Shown here one piece after another: positions 1 to 9,392 of a stretch of DNA of 64,000 nucleotides; position 1 is the first letter of the stretch, and every line of letters begins with the position of its first letter. Origin of the DNA: Intrasporangium oryzae NRRL B-24470 (lineage in GTDB: Bacteria > Actinomycetota > Actinomycetes > Actinomycetales > Dermatophilaceae); the NCBI RefSeq assembly GCF_000576595.1, contig NZ_AWSA01000012.1, positions 44,726 through 108,725 of the forward strand. Reading direction: 5' to 3'. A program made the translations under genes and the position numbers. The notes under the pieces are model-generated. The model did not search any database and was not told where the DNA came from. It saw only the letters and a program-made list of their open reading frames with translations.

Positions 1-413
1 TCGCGCGGCTGCTCCTGCGGCTCACCACCCTGCCCGCGACGATCACGTATGCCGTGTGCCTCGGTGTCGCGCTCGTGCTCGCCTTCCGCGCCTGGTCGGC
101 TCGGGTCGAGCTCGTCGCCGACCGGCTGCGGGTCCGCAACACCATCGCCTCGACCCGGGTGCCGGTGACTTCCGTCCGGCGGGTCGCCGACTCCGGGCGG
201 GTCGAGTGGCTGACGCCGCAACGCCGGAAGATGCGCCTGCCGGCCGAGAGCCTGCACGCGCCCTGGTGGACCTTCGGCATCGGTTCCGGCCACTACGCCT
301 TCAACCGGGAGACGGTGCGCTCCTGGCTCCGAGCCGCAGCGCCCGGGCGCACGACGGCCGAGGCTCCCTCCGAGACGGGGACCGTTCCCGACGCGGACTC
401 CGTCCCGGACTGA
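1..413 (+). CDS. Membrane-anchored bacterial PH-domain protein (3' part)
   Basis: The reading frame is open from base 3 to the TGA at 411-413, so the true start lies outside the window; a GTG at 54 is inside the coding frame and is unlikely to be the start. The visible part begins with a hydrophobic segment (about residues 10-30, PATITYAV...ALVLAF) that looks like a transmembrane helix. About 90 residues follow that resemble the small bacterial PH domain (bPH_6-like): VELVADRLRVRN, then a strand-rich part and a closing helix YAFNRETVRSWLR. The tail after about residue 115 is acidic and disordered. The family is usually a small membrane protein of unknown function. The next gene (etfA) is convergent. 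Confidence 0.5.
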   Translation, partial: ARLLLRLTTLPATITYAVCLGVALVLAFRAWSARVELVADRLRVRNTIASTRVPVTSVRRVADSGRVEWLTPQRRKMRLPAESLHAPWWTFGIGSGHYAFNRETVRSWLRAAAPGRTTAEAPSETGTVPDADSVPD

Positions 414-457
414 GGGGCGACCGACCTCGCGTGACGTGACGTCGAAGCCGGCCGGAC

Positions 458-465
458 GGCATACG
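458..465. repeat. Solitary intergenic GGCATACG octamer
   Basis: One copy of the window-wide octamer, lying between the PH-domain gene and the etfA terminator. It has no partner close enough to form a hairpin. Confidence 0.6.
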
Positions 466-499
466 GCACGGTGCCCGCGTGCGGGTGCGGACACGCGAA

Positions 500-527
500 G
501 GGCCACGGACCGCTCGGTCCGTGGCCC
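500..527. terminator. Hairpin terminator downstream of etfA
   Basis: Perfect 12-bp inverted repeat (500-511 with 516-527, loop GCTC) just beyond the etfA stop codon. There is no T tract, as is common in high-G+C actinobacteria. It sits between two convergent genes and could serve both. Confidence 0.7.
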
Positions 528-541
528 TCGACGGGTGCGGG

Positions 542-1501
542 TCAGCCCTTGGCGGCGTTGATCGCCTCGGTCGCCTGCGGGAGGACGGCGAAGAGGTCAC
601 CGACGACGCCGAAGTCGACGAGCTCGAAGATCGGCGCCTCGTTGTCCTTGTTGACGGCGACGATCGTCTTGGACGTCTGCATGCCGGCCCGGTGCTGGAT
701 CGCGCCGGAGATGCCGCACGCGACGTAGAGCTGCGGCGAGACCTGCTTGCCGGTCTGGCCGACCTGGGAGGCGTGGGGGTACCAGCCGGCGTCGACGGCG
801 GCTCGCGAGGCGCCGACAGCGGCCCCGAGCGAGTCGGCGAACTCCTCGACCTTGGAGAAGTCACCGCCGGTGCCACGGCCGCCGGAGACGACGATCGCCG
901 CCTCGGTCAGCTCAGGACGGCCGGTGGCCTCCTTCGGCTTGGACTCCGTGATCGTCGCGCCCTTCGCCGCGTCGGACGGGGTGTAGGCGACGACCTCGTC
1001 GGCGGCCGCGCCGGCGACCTCCTCGGGCGTCGCCGAGTTGGGCTTGACGGCGACGATCGGCGTGCCCTTGGTGACGGTGGCCGTGACGGTGTACGAGCCG
1101 GCGAAGACGGACTGGGTCGTCGCGACGCCGCCAGCCGCTCCAGCCTGCACGTCGACGGCGTCGGTGATGAGGCCCGACTCGGTCTTGATCGCGAGGCGGG
1201 CGGCGATCTCCTTGCCCTCCGGGGAGGCGGACACGAGGAGGGCCGCGGGAGCCTTCTCGGCGACGAGCAGGGCGAGCACCTCGGCCTGCGGGACGACGAG
1301 GTGGGCGAGGACGTCGGGCGACTCGACGCGGTAGACCTTCTCGGCGCCGAACTTCGCGAGCGACTCCTTGGCCGCGTCGAAGCCGTCGCCGATGAAGACC
1401 GCGGACGGCTCGCCGATGCGGCGGGCGATCGTCAGCAGCTCGGCGGTGGTCTTGCGGACCTTGCCGTCGACGTGGTCGACGAGGACGAGAACTTCAGCCA
1501 T
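542..1501 (-). CDS. etfA: Electron transfer flavoprotein, alpha subunit
   Basis: 319 aa, normal for the family. EtfA binds FAD and, with EtfB, accepts electrons from acyl-CoA dehydrogenases and passes them towards the quinone pool. The N-terminus [15 protein letters not shown] is the typical ETF alpha start. The C-terminal FAD domain shows VVSGGRG, the SRAAVDAGW segment, QVGQTGK and [11 protein letters not shown], all hallmarks of FAD binding. ATG start with a good AAGGAG ribosome site in the 30-nt gap after etfB, so etfB-etfA are one operon. The acyl-CoA enzymes elsewhere in the window are plausible partners, but no acyl-CoA dehydrogenase is encoded here. Confidence 0.95.
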   Translation of the reverse strand: MAEVLVLVDHVDGKVRKTTAELLTIARRIGEPSAVFIGDGFDAAKESLAKFGAEKVYRVESPDVLAHLVVPQAEVLALLVAEKAPAALLVSASPEGKEIAARLAIKTESGLITDAVDVQAGAAGGVATTQSVFAGSYTVTATVTKGTPIVAVKPNSATPEEVAGAAADEVVAYTPSDAAKGATITESKPKEATGRPELTEAAIVVSGGRGTGGDFSKVEEFADSLGAAVGASRAAVDAGWYPHASQVGQTGKQVSPQLYVACGISGAIQHRAGMQTSKTIVAVNKDNEAPIFELVDFGVVGDLFAVLPQATEAINAAKG

Positions 1502-1531
1502 GGTGTGGATCTCCTTTGCTGGCTGCTGAGG

Positions 1532-2314
1532 TCAGACGAACTTGCGCTCGGACAGGAAGGCGGCGAGCTTCTGGCCGCCGTCGCCCTCGTCGGTGACGAT
1601 CTGCCCCTGCGAGCGCGGCGGGCGGGCGGCGAAGGACTCGACCCGGGTCCAGGCGGCGTCGAGGCCGACCTGCGACGCGTCGACCCCAAGGTCGGCGAGG
1701 GACCACGTGTCGACCGGCTTCTTCTTCGCGGCCATGATGCCCTTGAAGGACGGGTAGCGCGGCTCGTTGATCTGGTCGGTGACCGAGACCAGCGCCGGCA
1801 GCGTCGCCGTGATCGTCTGGGTCGACGCGTCACCGTCGCGGCGGATCGTCGCGACGCCGCCGTCGACGGTGAGCTCGGAGGCATAGGTCACGGCGGGCAG
1901 GCCGAGGCGCTCGGCGAGCATCGCCGGGACGACACCCATCGTGCCGTCCGTCGAGGCCATGCCCGTGATGACGAGGTCGACCGAGCCGATCTTCTTGATG
2001 GCCTCGGCGAGGACGAGCGAGGTCGCGACGGCATCGGAGCCGTGGATGGCGGCGTCGTTGACGTGGACACCCTTGTCGGCACCCATCTGCAGCGCCTTCT
2101 TGATCGCGTCCGCGGCGGAGTCGGGGCCGACGGTGAGGACGGTGACCTCACCCTCGCCTGCCTCGGCCAGCTTGAGGGCCTCCTCGACGGCATACTCGTC
2201 GAGCTCCGACAGCAGGCCGTCGACGTTCTCGCGGTCGGTCGTGTTGTCAGATGCGTTGAACGTGCGCTCCGCCTGGGCGTCCGGCACGTACTTGACACAG
2301 ACGACGATGTTCAT
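1532..2314 (-). CDS. etfB: Electron transfer flavoprotein, beta subunit
   Basis: 260 aa. The sequence starts MNIVVCVKYVPDAQAERTF, as in other EtfB proteins; the frame stays open further upstream but that part has no similarity to the family, so the ATG at 2314 is chosen. The ADP/AMP-binding core shows DEYAVEEALKLAE, VLTVGP, VITGMASTDG and the C-terminal GLPAVTYASEL. The partner EtfA follows 30 nt downstream. A weak purine-rich site (GGAAGAGGA) lies 9 to 10 nt upstream of the start. Confidence 0.94.
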   Translation of the reverse strand: MNIVVCVKYVPDAQAERTFNASDNTTDRENVDGLLSELDEYAVEEALKLAEAGEGEVTVLTVGPDSAADAIKKALQMGADKGVHVNDAAIHGSDAVATSLVLAEAIKKIGSVDLVITGMASTDGTMGVVPAMLAERLGLPAVTYASELTVDGGVATIRRDGDASTQTITATLPALVSVTDQINEPRYPSFKGIMAAKKKPVDTWSLADLGVDASQVGLDAAWTRVESFAARPPRSQGQIVTDEGDGGQKLAAFLSERKFV

Positions 2315-2461
2315 GGGTGAACGTCCTCTTCCGTAAGGGGTGGAGCTGACTACGCAGCTGCCGGAGGTCGCCCCGGCACTGCCGACCATCTTCGCACTGG
2401 GCGGCGGCTGACCCACCACCCGTGCGGCGTGACGCTCACCACCCGGCTCGGGCGCCGCAGC

Positions 2462-2548
2462 ACCACAACAACTCCGCCCCGGCGAAGAAGATCCGGCCGG
2501 CACCGCACCCGAGACCACAACAAGTCCGCCCGGGCGAAGAAGAGGAGG
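2462..2548. repeat. Imperfect 35-bp direct repeat, 52-bp period
   Basis: Bases 2462-2496 and 2514-2548 are near-identical copies (accacaacaa, tccgcccc/gggcgaagaag) separated by 17 bp, in the 271-bp gap upstream of etfB. Nothing else recognisable lies in the gap. The copies could bind a regulator or be remnants of a small duplication. Confidence 0.6.
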
Positions 2549-2585
2549 AAGCGGTAGCGGGGCGGGGGCCGGTCAGGCGGGGTCG

Positions 2586-3005
2586 TCAGGCGGGGTCGAT
2601 GTCGGCGGTCTCGAGGACGTGGAAGGCCGGCTCCTCGTAGGGGTGCGCCGCACGCAGGGCGGCCACGACCTCACGGCGACGGTGCCGCGGCAGGACGACC
2701 TCCACCCGATGCTCGGGCAGCTCCTCGAGCTCGCCGACCTGACCGATCGCCGGCCGGGCACCGGACCCGGGCCTGAACCGGCCCGACCCCTCGACCAGCC
2801 AGGCGCACTCGGTGTAGTCGCCGATCGCGCCGGCGCCGGCTGCGAAGACCGCCGCGAGGACCGTCTCGGTCGCCTCGACCGGGCTGTAGAAGACGAGGAC
2901 GTCGAGGGGGCCGGACGACCGGGTGGGCCGACCCGGAGGGCTCGCGTCGGGAGCGAGAGGACGCGAGCCCTCCGAACCGGGGGCGTCAGGACGCGCCGAG
3001 GTCAC
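2586..3005 (-). CDS. Stand-alone NIF3-insert (YqfO/CutA-like) domain protein
   Basis: 139 aa from GTG at 3005. Residues about 34-135 match the small ferredoxin-like domain inserted in NIF3/YqfO proteins and also found alone: VFYSPVEATETVLAAVFAAGAGAIGDYTECAW, then SGRFRPGSGARPAIG, then HPYEEPAFHVLE. Function of stand-alone copies is unknown. No ATG, GTG or TTG lies closer to the domain. The GTG overlaps the TGA of the upstream enoyl-CoA hydratase gene (GTGA), which suggests translational coupling. The first 30 or so residues are a Pro/Ser/Ala-rich linker encoded partly by a strong hairpin (2934-2974), so the start and the coupling are uncertain. Confidence 0.65.
   Translation of the reverse strand: MTSARPDAPGSEGSRPLAPDASPPGRPTRSSGPLDVLVFYSPVEATETVLAAVFAAGAGAIGDYTECAWLVEGSGRFRPGSGARPAIGQVGELEELPEHRVEVVLPRHRRREVVAALRAAHPYEEPAFHVLETADIDPA
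2934..2974. terminator. Strong hairpin inside the 5' end of the YqfO-like gene
   Basis: Perfect 15-bp inverted repeat (2934-2948 with 2960-2974, loop 11 nt) about 28 nt after the enoyl-CoA hydratase stop codon. In position it looks like that gene's terminator, but it lies within the only available frame of the next gene. Confidence 0.6.
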
Positions 3006-3781
3006 CTGCCCTCGAACCTGGCCTTGCCGGGACCCTGCTCGACGAAGGAGGTCATCCCGATCTCGCGGTCCTTCGTCGCGAAGAGCGAGGCGAAGAGCAT
3101 CCGCTCGATCTCGAGGCCGGTCTCGAGATCGACCTCGAGACCACGGTCGATGGCCTCCTTGGCGGCGCGGACGGCATACGACGCGGCCCCGACGTAGGTG
3201 CCCGCCCACTCGCGAGCGGTCGCGTAGACGTCGGCGGCAGGCACGACGCGGTCGGCGAGACCGATGGCGAGCGCCTCCTGGGCGTCGACGAAGCGGCCGC
3301 TGAAGATGATCTCCTTGGCGCGCGACGAGCCGACGAGGCGCGAGAGGCGCTGGGTGCCACCGGCGCCCGGGATGATGCCGAGGAGGATCTCGGGCTGACC
3401 CAGCTTGGCGTCGTCGGCCACGACCCGGAAGTCGCACGCGAGGGCGAGCTCGCACCCACCGCCGAGCGCATAGCCGGTGATGGCGGCGATGACCGGCTTG
3501 GGGATGCGGGCCACGGCACTGATCGAGGAGCTGAGCGGGCCGGAGCGGTCGACCATGTCCGTGTAGGACATCGCCTGCATCTCCTTGATGTCGGCGCCGG
3601 CTGCGAAGACCCGCTCGCCGCCGTAGACGATGACCGCCTTGACGTCCTCACGGGAGCCCGCCTCGAGCGCGGCGTCCCGGATCTCCTCCTGCACCTGGAC
3701 GTTGAGGGCGTTCATCTTCGGCCGGTCGAGGCGGATCGTGCCGATGCCGTCCTCGACCTCGAGCCGGACGAACTCGCCCAT
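3002..3781 (-). CDS. Enoyl-CoA hydratase/isomerase (crotonase family)
   Basis: 259 aa, standard crotonase length. It should hydrate a 2-enoyl-CoA to the 3-hydroxyacyl-CoA. The oxyanion-hole segment FAAGADIKEM and the GYALGGGCELALACD segment are intact. Both catalytic glutamates of true hydratases appear to be present (GQPEILLGIIPGAGGTQRL and RAKEI), so a hydratase rather than a non-catalytic member is likely. The ATG at 3781 shares one base with the TGA of the preceding YbjN-domain gene, and the stop overlaps the next gene, so the three genes are probably co-transcribed. The substrate cannot be read from sequence; crotonyl-CoA or fatty acyl-CoA are likely. Confidence 0.9.
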   Translation of the reverse strand: MGEFVRLEVEDGIGTIRLDRPKMNALNVQVQEEIRDAALEAGSREDVKAVIVYGGERVFAAGADIKEMQAMSYTDMVDRSGPLSSSISAVARIPKPVIAAITGYALGGGCELALACDFRVVADDAKLGQPEILLGIIPGAGGTQRLSRLVGSSRAKEIIFSGRFVDAQEALAIGLADRVVPAADVYATAREWAGTYVGAASYAVRAAKEAIDRGLEVDLETGLEIERMLFASLFATKDREIGMTSFVEQGPGKARFEGR

Positions 3782-4296
3782 CACTGGCCGCCCGACGGGG
3801 TGCCATCGCCGCTGTCGTCGATCGGCAGCCACGACTGGAAGAAGAACCCGACGCCCTGGAGGATGTGGTTGACCGAGAGCGGCACGAGGATGTCGAGGTC
3901 GGCGTGCGGCGTGATGACGTGCTCGGCCGACACGACGAGACTCTCCTGGACGAGGGTCAGCTTGACGAGGTTGAGCTGCATCGTCATGTCGTTGCAGCGG
4001 GCCAGGCGGTCGTTGCGGTCGGGCGAGACCGGCTCCGAGAGCTGCCACTGGCCGAAGAACCGGACGAGGGCGAGGTCGCCCTCCGCGACCCGGGCGAAGA
4101 GGGTCGTGCTCGTGCCCTCGTTGTCGACAATCGCGAACTCCACGTCGCCGTCGGCGTCGACCGAGGCGGAGATCCCGAGCTTGGCGAGCTCGTCGACGAT
4201 GCGGTCGCGAACGGGGGTGTCGCTCAGGGGGGCGCCGTTGGGGGTGGCCGCCGGCGCGTGCGGCTGGAAGTTGGGAAGCGAGGTCGGATCCGTCAT
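3781..4296 (-). CDS. YbjN-domain protein
   Basis: 171 aa. The central 120 residues have the YbjN / type III secretion chaperone-like fold pattern: RDRIVDELAKLGISASVDADGDVEF, TTLFARVAEGDLALVRFFGQW, then NDMTMQLNLVKLTLVQESLVVSAEHVI. These proteins are common in actinobacteria and have no settled function. The ATG at 4296 is chosen over a GTG at 4305 because a TACGGT -10 box (4304-4309 on this strand) ends 7 nt upstream, which fits a leaderless transcript and would overlap the GTG. Confidence 0.75.
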   Translation of the reverse strand: MTDPTSLPNFQPHAPAATPNGAPLSDTPVRDRIVDELAKLGISASVDADGDVEFAIVDNEGTSTTLFARVAEGDLALVRFFGQWQLSEPVSPDRNDRLARCNDMTMQLNLVKLTLVQESLVVSAEHVITPHADLDILVPLSVNHILQGVGFFFQSWLPIDDSGDGTPSGGQ

Positions 4297-4303
4297 GCGC
4301 CCC

Positions 4304-4309
4304 ACCGTA
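4304..4309 (-). promoter_or_regulatory. -10 box TACGGT, leaderless start of YbjN-domain gene
   Basis: TACGGT on the minus strand, 7 nt before the ATG at 4296. No clear -35 element. Confidence 0.5.
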
Positions 4310-4439
4310 ACGACCGCGGTCGGCTCGCGTCACCTCGTGTCGGCCAACAGGTCGGACTCCCCGACGCGAGGTCGCTCGTGACCCCGCCGCCACGAGCCGG
4401 GGGCCCCGAGACCGCCCGGCGTGTCGTCCCCGGTCCCCC

Positions 4440-4445
4440 TACGCT
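4440..4445 (+). promoter_or_regulatory. -10 box TACGCT upstream of glgX
   Basis: TACGCT lies 7 nt before the glgX ATG. The GAGGGG in the same 7-nt gap could act as a ribosome site only if transcription starts earlier, so a leaderless mRNA is the simpler reading. Confidence 0.45.
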
Positions 4446-4452
4446 GAGGGGC

Positions 4453-6609
<2,157 letters not shown>

Positions 6610-6637
6610 CGGCGGCCCGTCACGGGCCCGAGACGCC

Positions 6638-6671
6638 GGAGCGGCGCCACCCCTGAGGGTGACGCCGCTCC
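6638..6671. terminator. Bidirectional hairpin terminator between glgX and glgP
   Basis: 15-bp arms (6638-6652 with 6657-6671) with one mismatch and a CTGA loop, placed between two convergent stop codons. Confidence 0.75.
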
Positions 6672-6683
6672 GATGTGCTGCGG

Positions 6684-9272
6684 TCAGGCGTTGCGAGCGA
6701 GTCCGAGCTCGGCCTCGGTCGCGAGGGCCGGGTGGCGCGGCACGACGCGGACGCTGTAGCCGAACGAGCCCGTGCGGGTCAGCTCCTGCTCTCCCGCGAA
6801 CTGGAAGCGGCCGCCGTCGTAGCCCTCGACGAGCTCGAGCGGCGCCGTCTCCATCTCGCGCAGGTCGTCTCCGTCGGAGACCCGGCCGTGGATGAGCTGG
6901 ACGGTGACCTCGTCGGGGCTGAGGCCGCCGAGGTCGACGTAGGCGCGGACGTGGAGCCGGTCGCCGACCTGCGGCGAGTCGGAGACCCCGGACGGCTCGA
7001 CGTGGTCGACCCGGACCCGGGGCCACGCCGCGCGGACCCGCGCCTTGTAGGCCGCGAGGTCCTTGGCGCCCTTGAACTCGGGGCCGTTGAGAGCGCGACC
7101 CGCGCATGCGGCCGGGCCGTAGAGCCGGGTCGTGTAGTCCTCGACCATCCGGCTCGCGAGGACCTTCGGGCCCAGCGTCTTCAGCGTGTGCGTCATCATC
7201 GAGATCCACCCGCGCGGTAGGCCGTCGGCGTCACGGTCGTAGAACTGGCGCGCCACGGTGTTCTCGATGAGGTCGTAGAGGGCCGCCGCCTCGATGTCGT
7301 CGCGCCGGTCGGGGTCCTCGACGCCGTCGGCCGTCGGGATGGCCCAGCCGTTGTGGCCGTCGAACCACTCGTCCCACCAGCCGTCGAGGATCGAGAGGTT
7401 GAGGCCACCGTTGAGGGCGGCCTTCATGCCCGACGTGCCGCACGCCTCGAAGGGACGGAGCGGGTTGTTGAGCCAGACGTCGCAGCCCGGGTAGAGGTGC
7501 TGCGCCATGGCGATGTCGTAGTTGGGCAGGAAGACGATGCGGTGGCGGACCTCCGGGTCGTCGGCGAACTGGACCATCTCCTGGATGAGGCGCTTGCCCG
7601 TCTCGTCGGCGGGGTGCGACTTGCCGGCGATGACGAGCTGGACCGGGCGCTCCGGGTCGAGCAGGAGGCGCTTGAGGCGGGCCTTGTCGCTCAGCATGAG
7701 CGTGAGGCGCTTGTAGGTCGGGACGCGGCGGGCGAAGCCGATGGTGAGCACGTCGGGGTCGAGCACCGAGTCGACCCAGCCGAGCTCCGCGGCGGCCGCC
7801 CCGCGCTTGAGCCACGACGAACGGACCCGCCGGCGCGCGTCCTGGACGAGCTTGGTGCGCATGGCGCGCTTGGTCTGCCAGATCGCCTCGGCCGGCACCT
7901 CGTCGATGCGGTCCCACAGGTCGTGGCCGGCGATGTCGGCGGTGCCGAGGTGGCGACGGGCGACCTCGTAGACCTCGCGGTCGACCCAGGTCGGCGCGTG
8001 GACGCCGTTGGTGATGCTCGTGATCGGCACCTCGACGTCGTCGAAGCCCGGCCACAGGCCGTCGAACATGCCGCGGCTCACGACGCCGTGCAGCTCGGAC
8101 ACGCCGTTGGCCCGCTGCGCGAGACGCAGGCCCATGACGGCCATGTTGAAGATGCCCGGCTGGCCACCCTCGTAGTCCTCGGCGCCGAGGGCGAGGAGCC
8201 GCTCGACCGGGACCCCGGGGACCGAGCTCGAGCCGCCGAAGAACTGGTTGATCTTGGCCGCGTCGAACCGGTCGATGCCGGCGGGCACCGGCGTGTGGGT
8301 CGTGAAGACCGTCGCGGAGCGGACGGCCTCGAGGGCCTCGTCGAAGGCCAGGCCATGGTCACGGACGAGCTCGGCGATGCGCTCGACGCCGAGGAACCCG
8401 GCGTGGCCCTCGTTGGTGTGGTAGACCTCCGGCGCCGGGGCACCCGTGAGCCGCGACCAGAGTCGGAGCGCGCGCACGCCCCCGACGCCGAGGAGGAGCT
8501 CCTGCTCGAGGCGGGTGTCGCCCCCGCCGCCGTAGAGCGACTCCGTGACCGCGCGGGTCTCCTCGTCGTTGCCCGGCACGTCGGAGTCGAGCAGCAGGAG
8601 CGGCACCCGGCCGACCTGAGCCTTCCAGACGTGGGCGTGCAGGACCCGTCCGGCCGGCAGGCCGACCGAGACGACAGCGGGGCTGCCGTCCTCCTCGCGC
8701 AGGAGCGAGAGCGGGAGCCCGTCGGGGTCGAGCACGGGGTAGGTCTCGAGCTGCCAGCCGTCACGGCTCAGGGCCTGCTTGAAGTAGCCGGTCTTGTAGA
8801 AGAGGCCGACGCCGACGATCGGCACGCCGAGGTCGGACGCGGTCTTGAGGTGGTCGCCCGCGAGGATGCCGAGGCCGCCGGAGTACTGCGGCAGGACGGC
8901 CGTGATGCCGAACTCGGGGCTGAAGTAGGCGATGGCGGCCGGAGCGACGCGCCCTGCGGCCGCCTCCTCGCGGCTCCAGCGCTGGTACCAGCGCTCGTGC
9001 GTGAGGTAGTGGTCCAGGTCGTCCTTGGCGGCAGAGACCCGGGAGACGAACCCGTCGTCGGCCGCGAGCGCTGCGAGCTCGTCGGTCGAGAGCCGGGAGA
9101 GGAGCTTGACCGGGTCCTCGTTGGCGTCGGCCCACTTGCGCGGGTCGATGCTCTCGAACAGGTCGCGGGTAGGCGGGTGCCACGACCAGCGCAGGTTGCT
9201 GGCGAGGACCCCGAGACCCTCGATGCGGGCCGGGAGGACGGTGCGGACACTGAACCGACGGATTGCCTTCAC
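6684..9272 (-). CDS. glgP: Alpha-glucan phosphorylase GlgP
   Basis: 862 aa, matching the actinobacterial GlgP type (M. tuberculosis GlgP is about the same length and starts VKALRRF; this one starts VKAIRRF). It releases glucose-1-phosphate from alpha-glucan ends. The N-terminal DUF3417 region (ASNLRWSWHPPTRDLFESIDP) is followed by the GT35 domain; the PLP lysine lies in EACGTSGMKAALNGG (Lys617). PVPAGIDRF and FARRVPTYKR are also typical. The GTG at 9272 is 8 nt after a TATGCT box, so the mRNA is probably leaderless. It is divergent from glgE and convergent with glgX. Confidence 0.94.
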   Translation of the reverse strand: MKAIRRFSVRTVLPARIEGLGVLASNLRWSWHPPTRDLFESIDPRKWADANEDPVKLLSRLSTDELAALAADDGFVSRVSAAKDDLDHYLTHERWYQRWSREEAAAGRVAPAAIAYFSPEFGITAVLPQYSGGLGILAGDHLKTASDLGVPIVGVGLFYKTGYFKQALSRDGWQLETYPVLDPDGLPLSLLREEDGSPAVVSVGLPAGRVLHAHVWKAQVGRVPLLLLDSDVPGNDEETRAVTESLYGGGGDTRLEQELLLGVGGVRALRLWSRLTGAPAPEVYHTNEGHAGFLGVERIAELVRDHGLAFDEALEAVRSATVFTTHTPVPAGIDRFDAAKINQFFGGSSSVPGVPVERLLALGAEDYEGGQPGIFNMAVMGLRLAQRANGVSELHGVVSRGMFDGLWPGFDDVEVPITSITNGVHAPTWVDREVYEVARRHLGTADIAGHDLWDRIDEVPAEAIWQTKRAMRTKLVQDARRRVRSSWLKRGAAAAELGWVDSVLDPDVLTIGFARRVPTYKRLTLMLSDKARLKRLLLDPERPVQLVIAGKSHPADETGKRLIQEMVQFADDPEVRHRIVFLPNYDIAMAQHLYPGCDVWLNNPLRPFEACGTSGMKAALNGGLNLSILDGWWDEWFDGHNGWAIPTADGVEDPDRRDDIEAAALYDLIENTVARQFYDRDADGLPRGWISMMTHTLKTLGPKVLASRMVEDYTTRLYGPAACAGRALNGPEFKGAKDLAAYKARVRAAWPRVRVDHVEPSGVSDSPQVGDRLHVRAYVDLGGLSPDEVTVQLIHGRVSDGDDLREMETAPLELVEGYDGGRFQFAGEQELTRTGSFGYSVRVVPRHPALATEAELGLARNA

Positions 9273-9280
9273 GAGAGGAC

Positions 9281-9286
9281 AGCATA
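9281..9286 (-). promoter_or_regulatory. -10 box TATGCT of glgP
   Basis: TATGCT on the minus strand, 8 nt before the GTG of glgP. The 120-bp divergent region 9273-9392 holds this box and the glgE box. Confidence 0.5.
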
Positions 9287-9380
9287 AGGGTCTCCATGAC
9301 GGTTTCTTGCAGGCCTTGCAGGCACTTTTCACGAAGTGGACGAGTCGCCGTGGTCTCTCGTGCAGGGGATCCCTTTTCGA

Positions 9381-9386
9381 TACGGT
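9381..9386 (+). promoter_or_regulatory. -10 box TACGGT of the glgE operon
   Basis: TACGGT ends 6 nt before the glgE GTG, giving a leaderless start for the six-gene operon. Confidence 0.5.
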
Positions 9387-9392
9387 CGGTGC

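Noticed and set aside
4303..4305. GTG at 4305 as the start of the YbjN-domain gene
   Set aside because: It overlaps the TACGGT -10 box; the ATG at 4296 gives a normal leaderless spacing.
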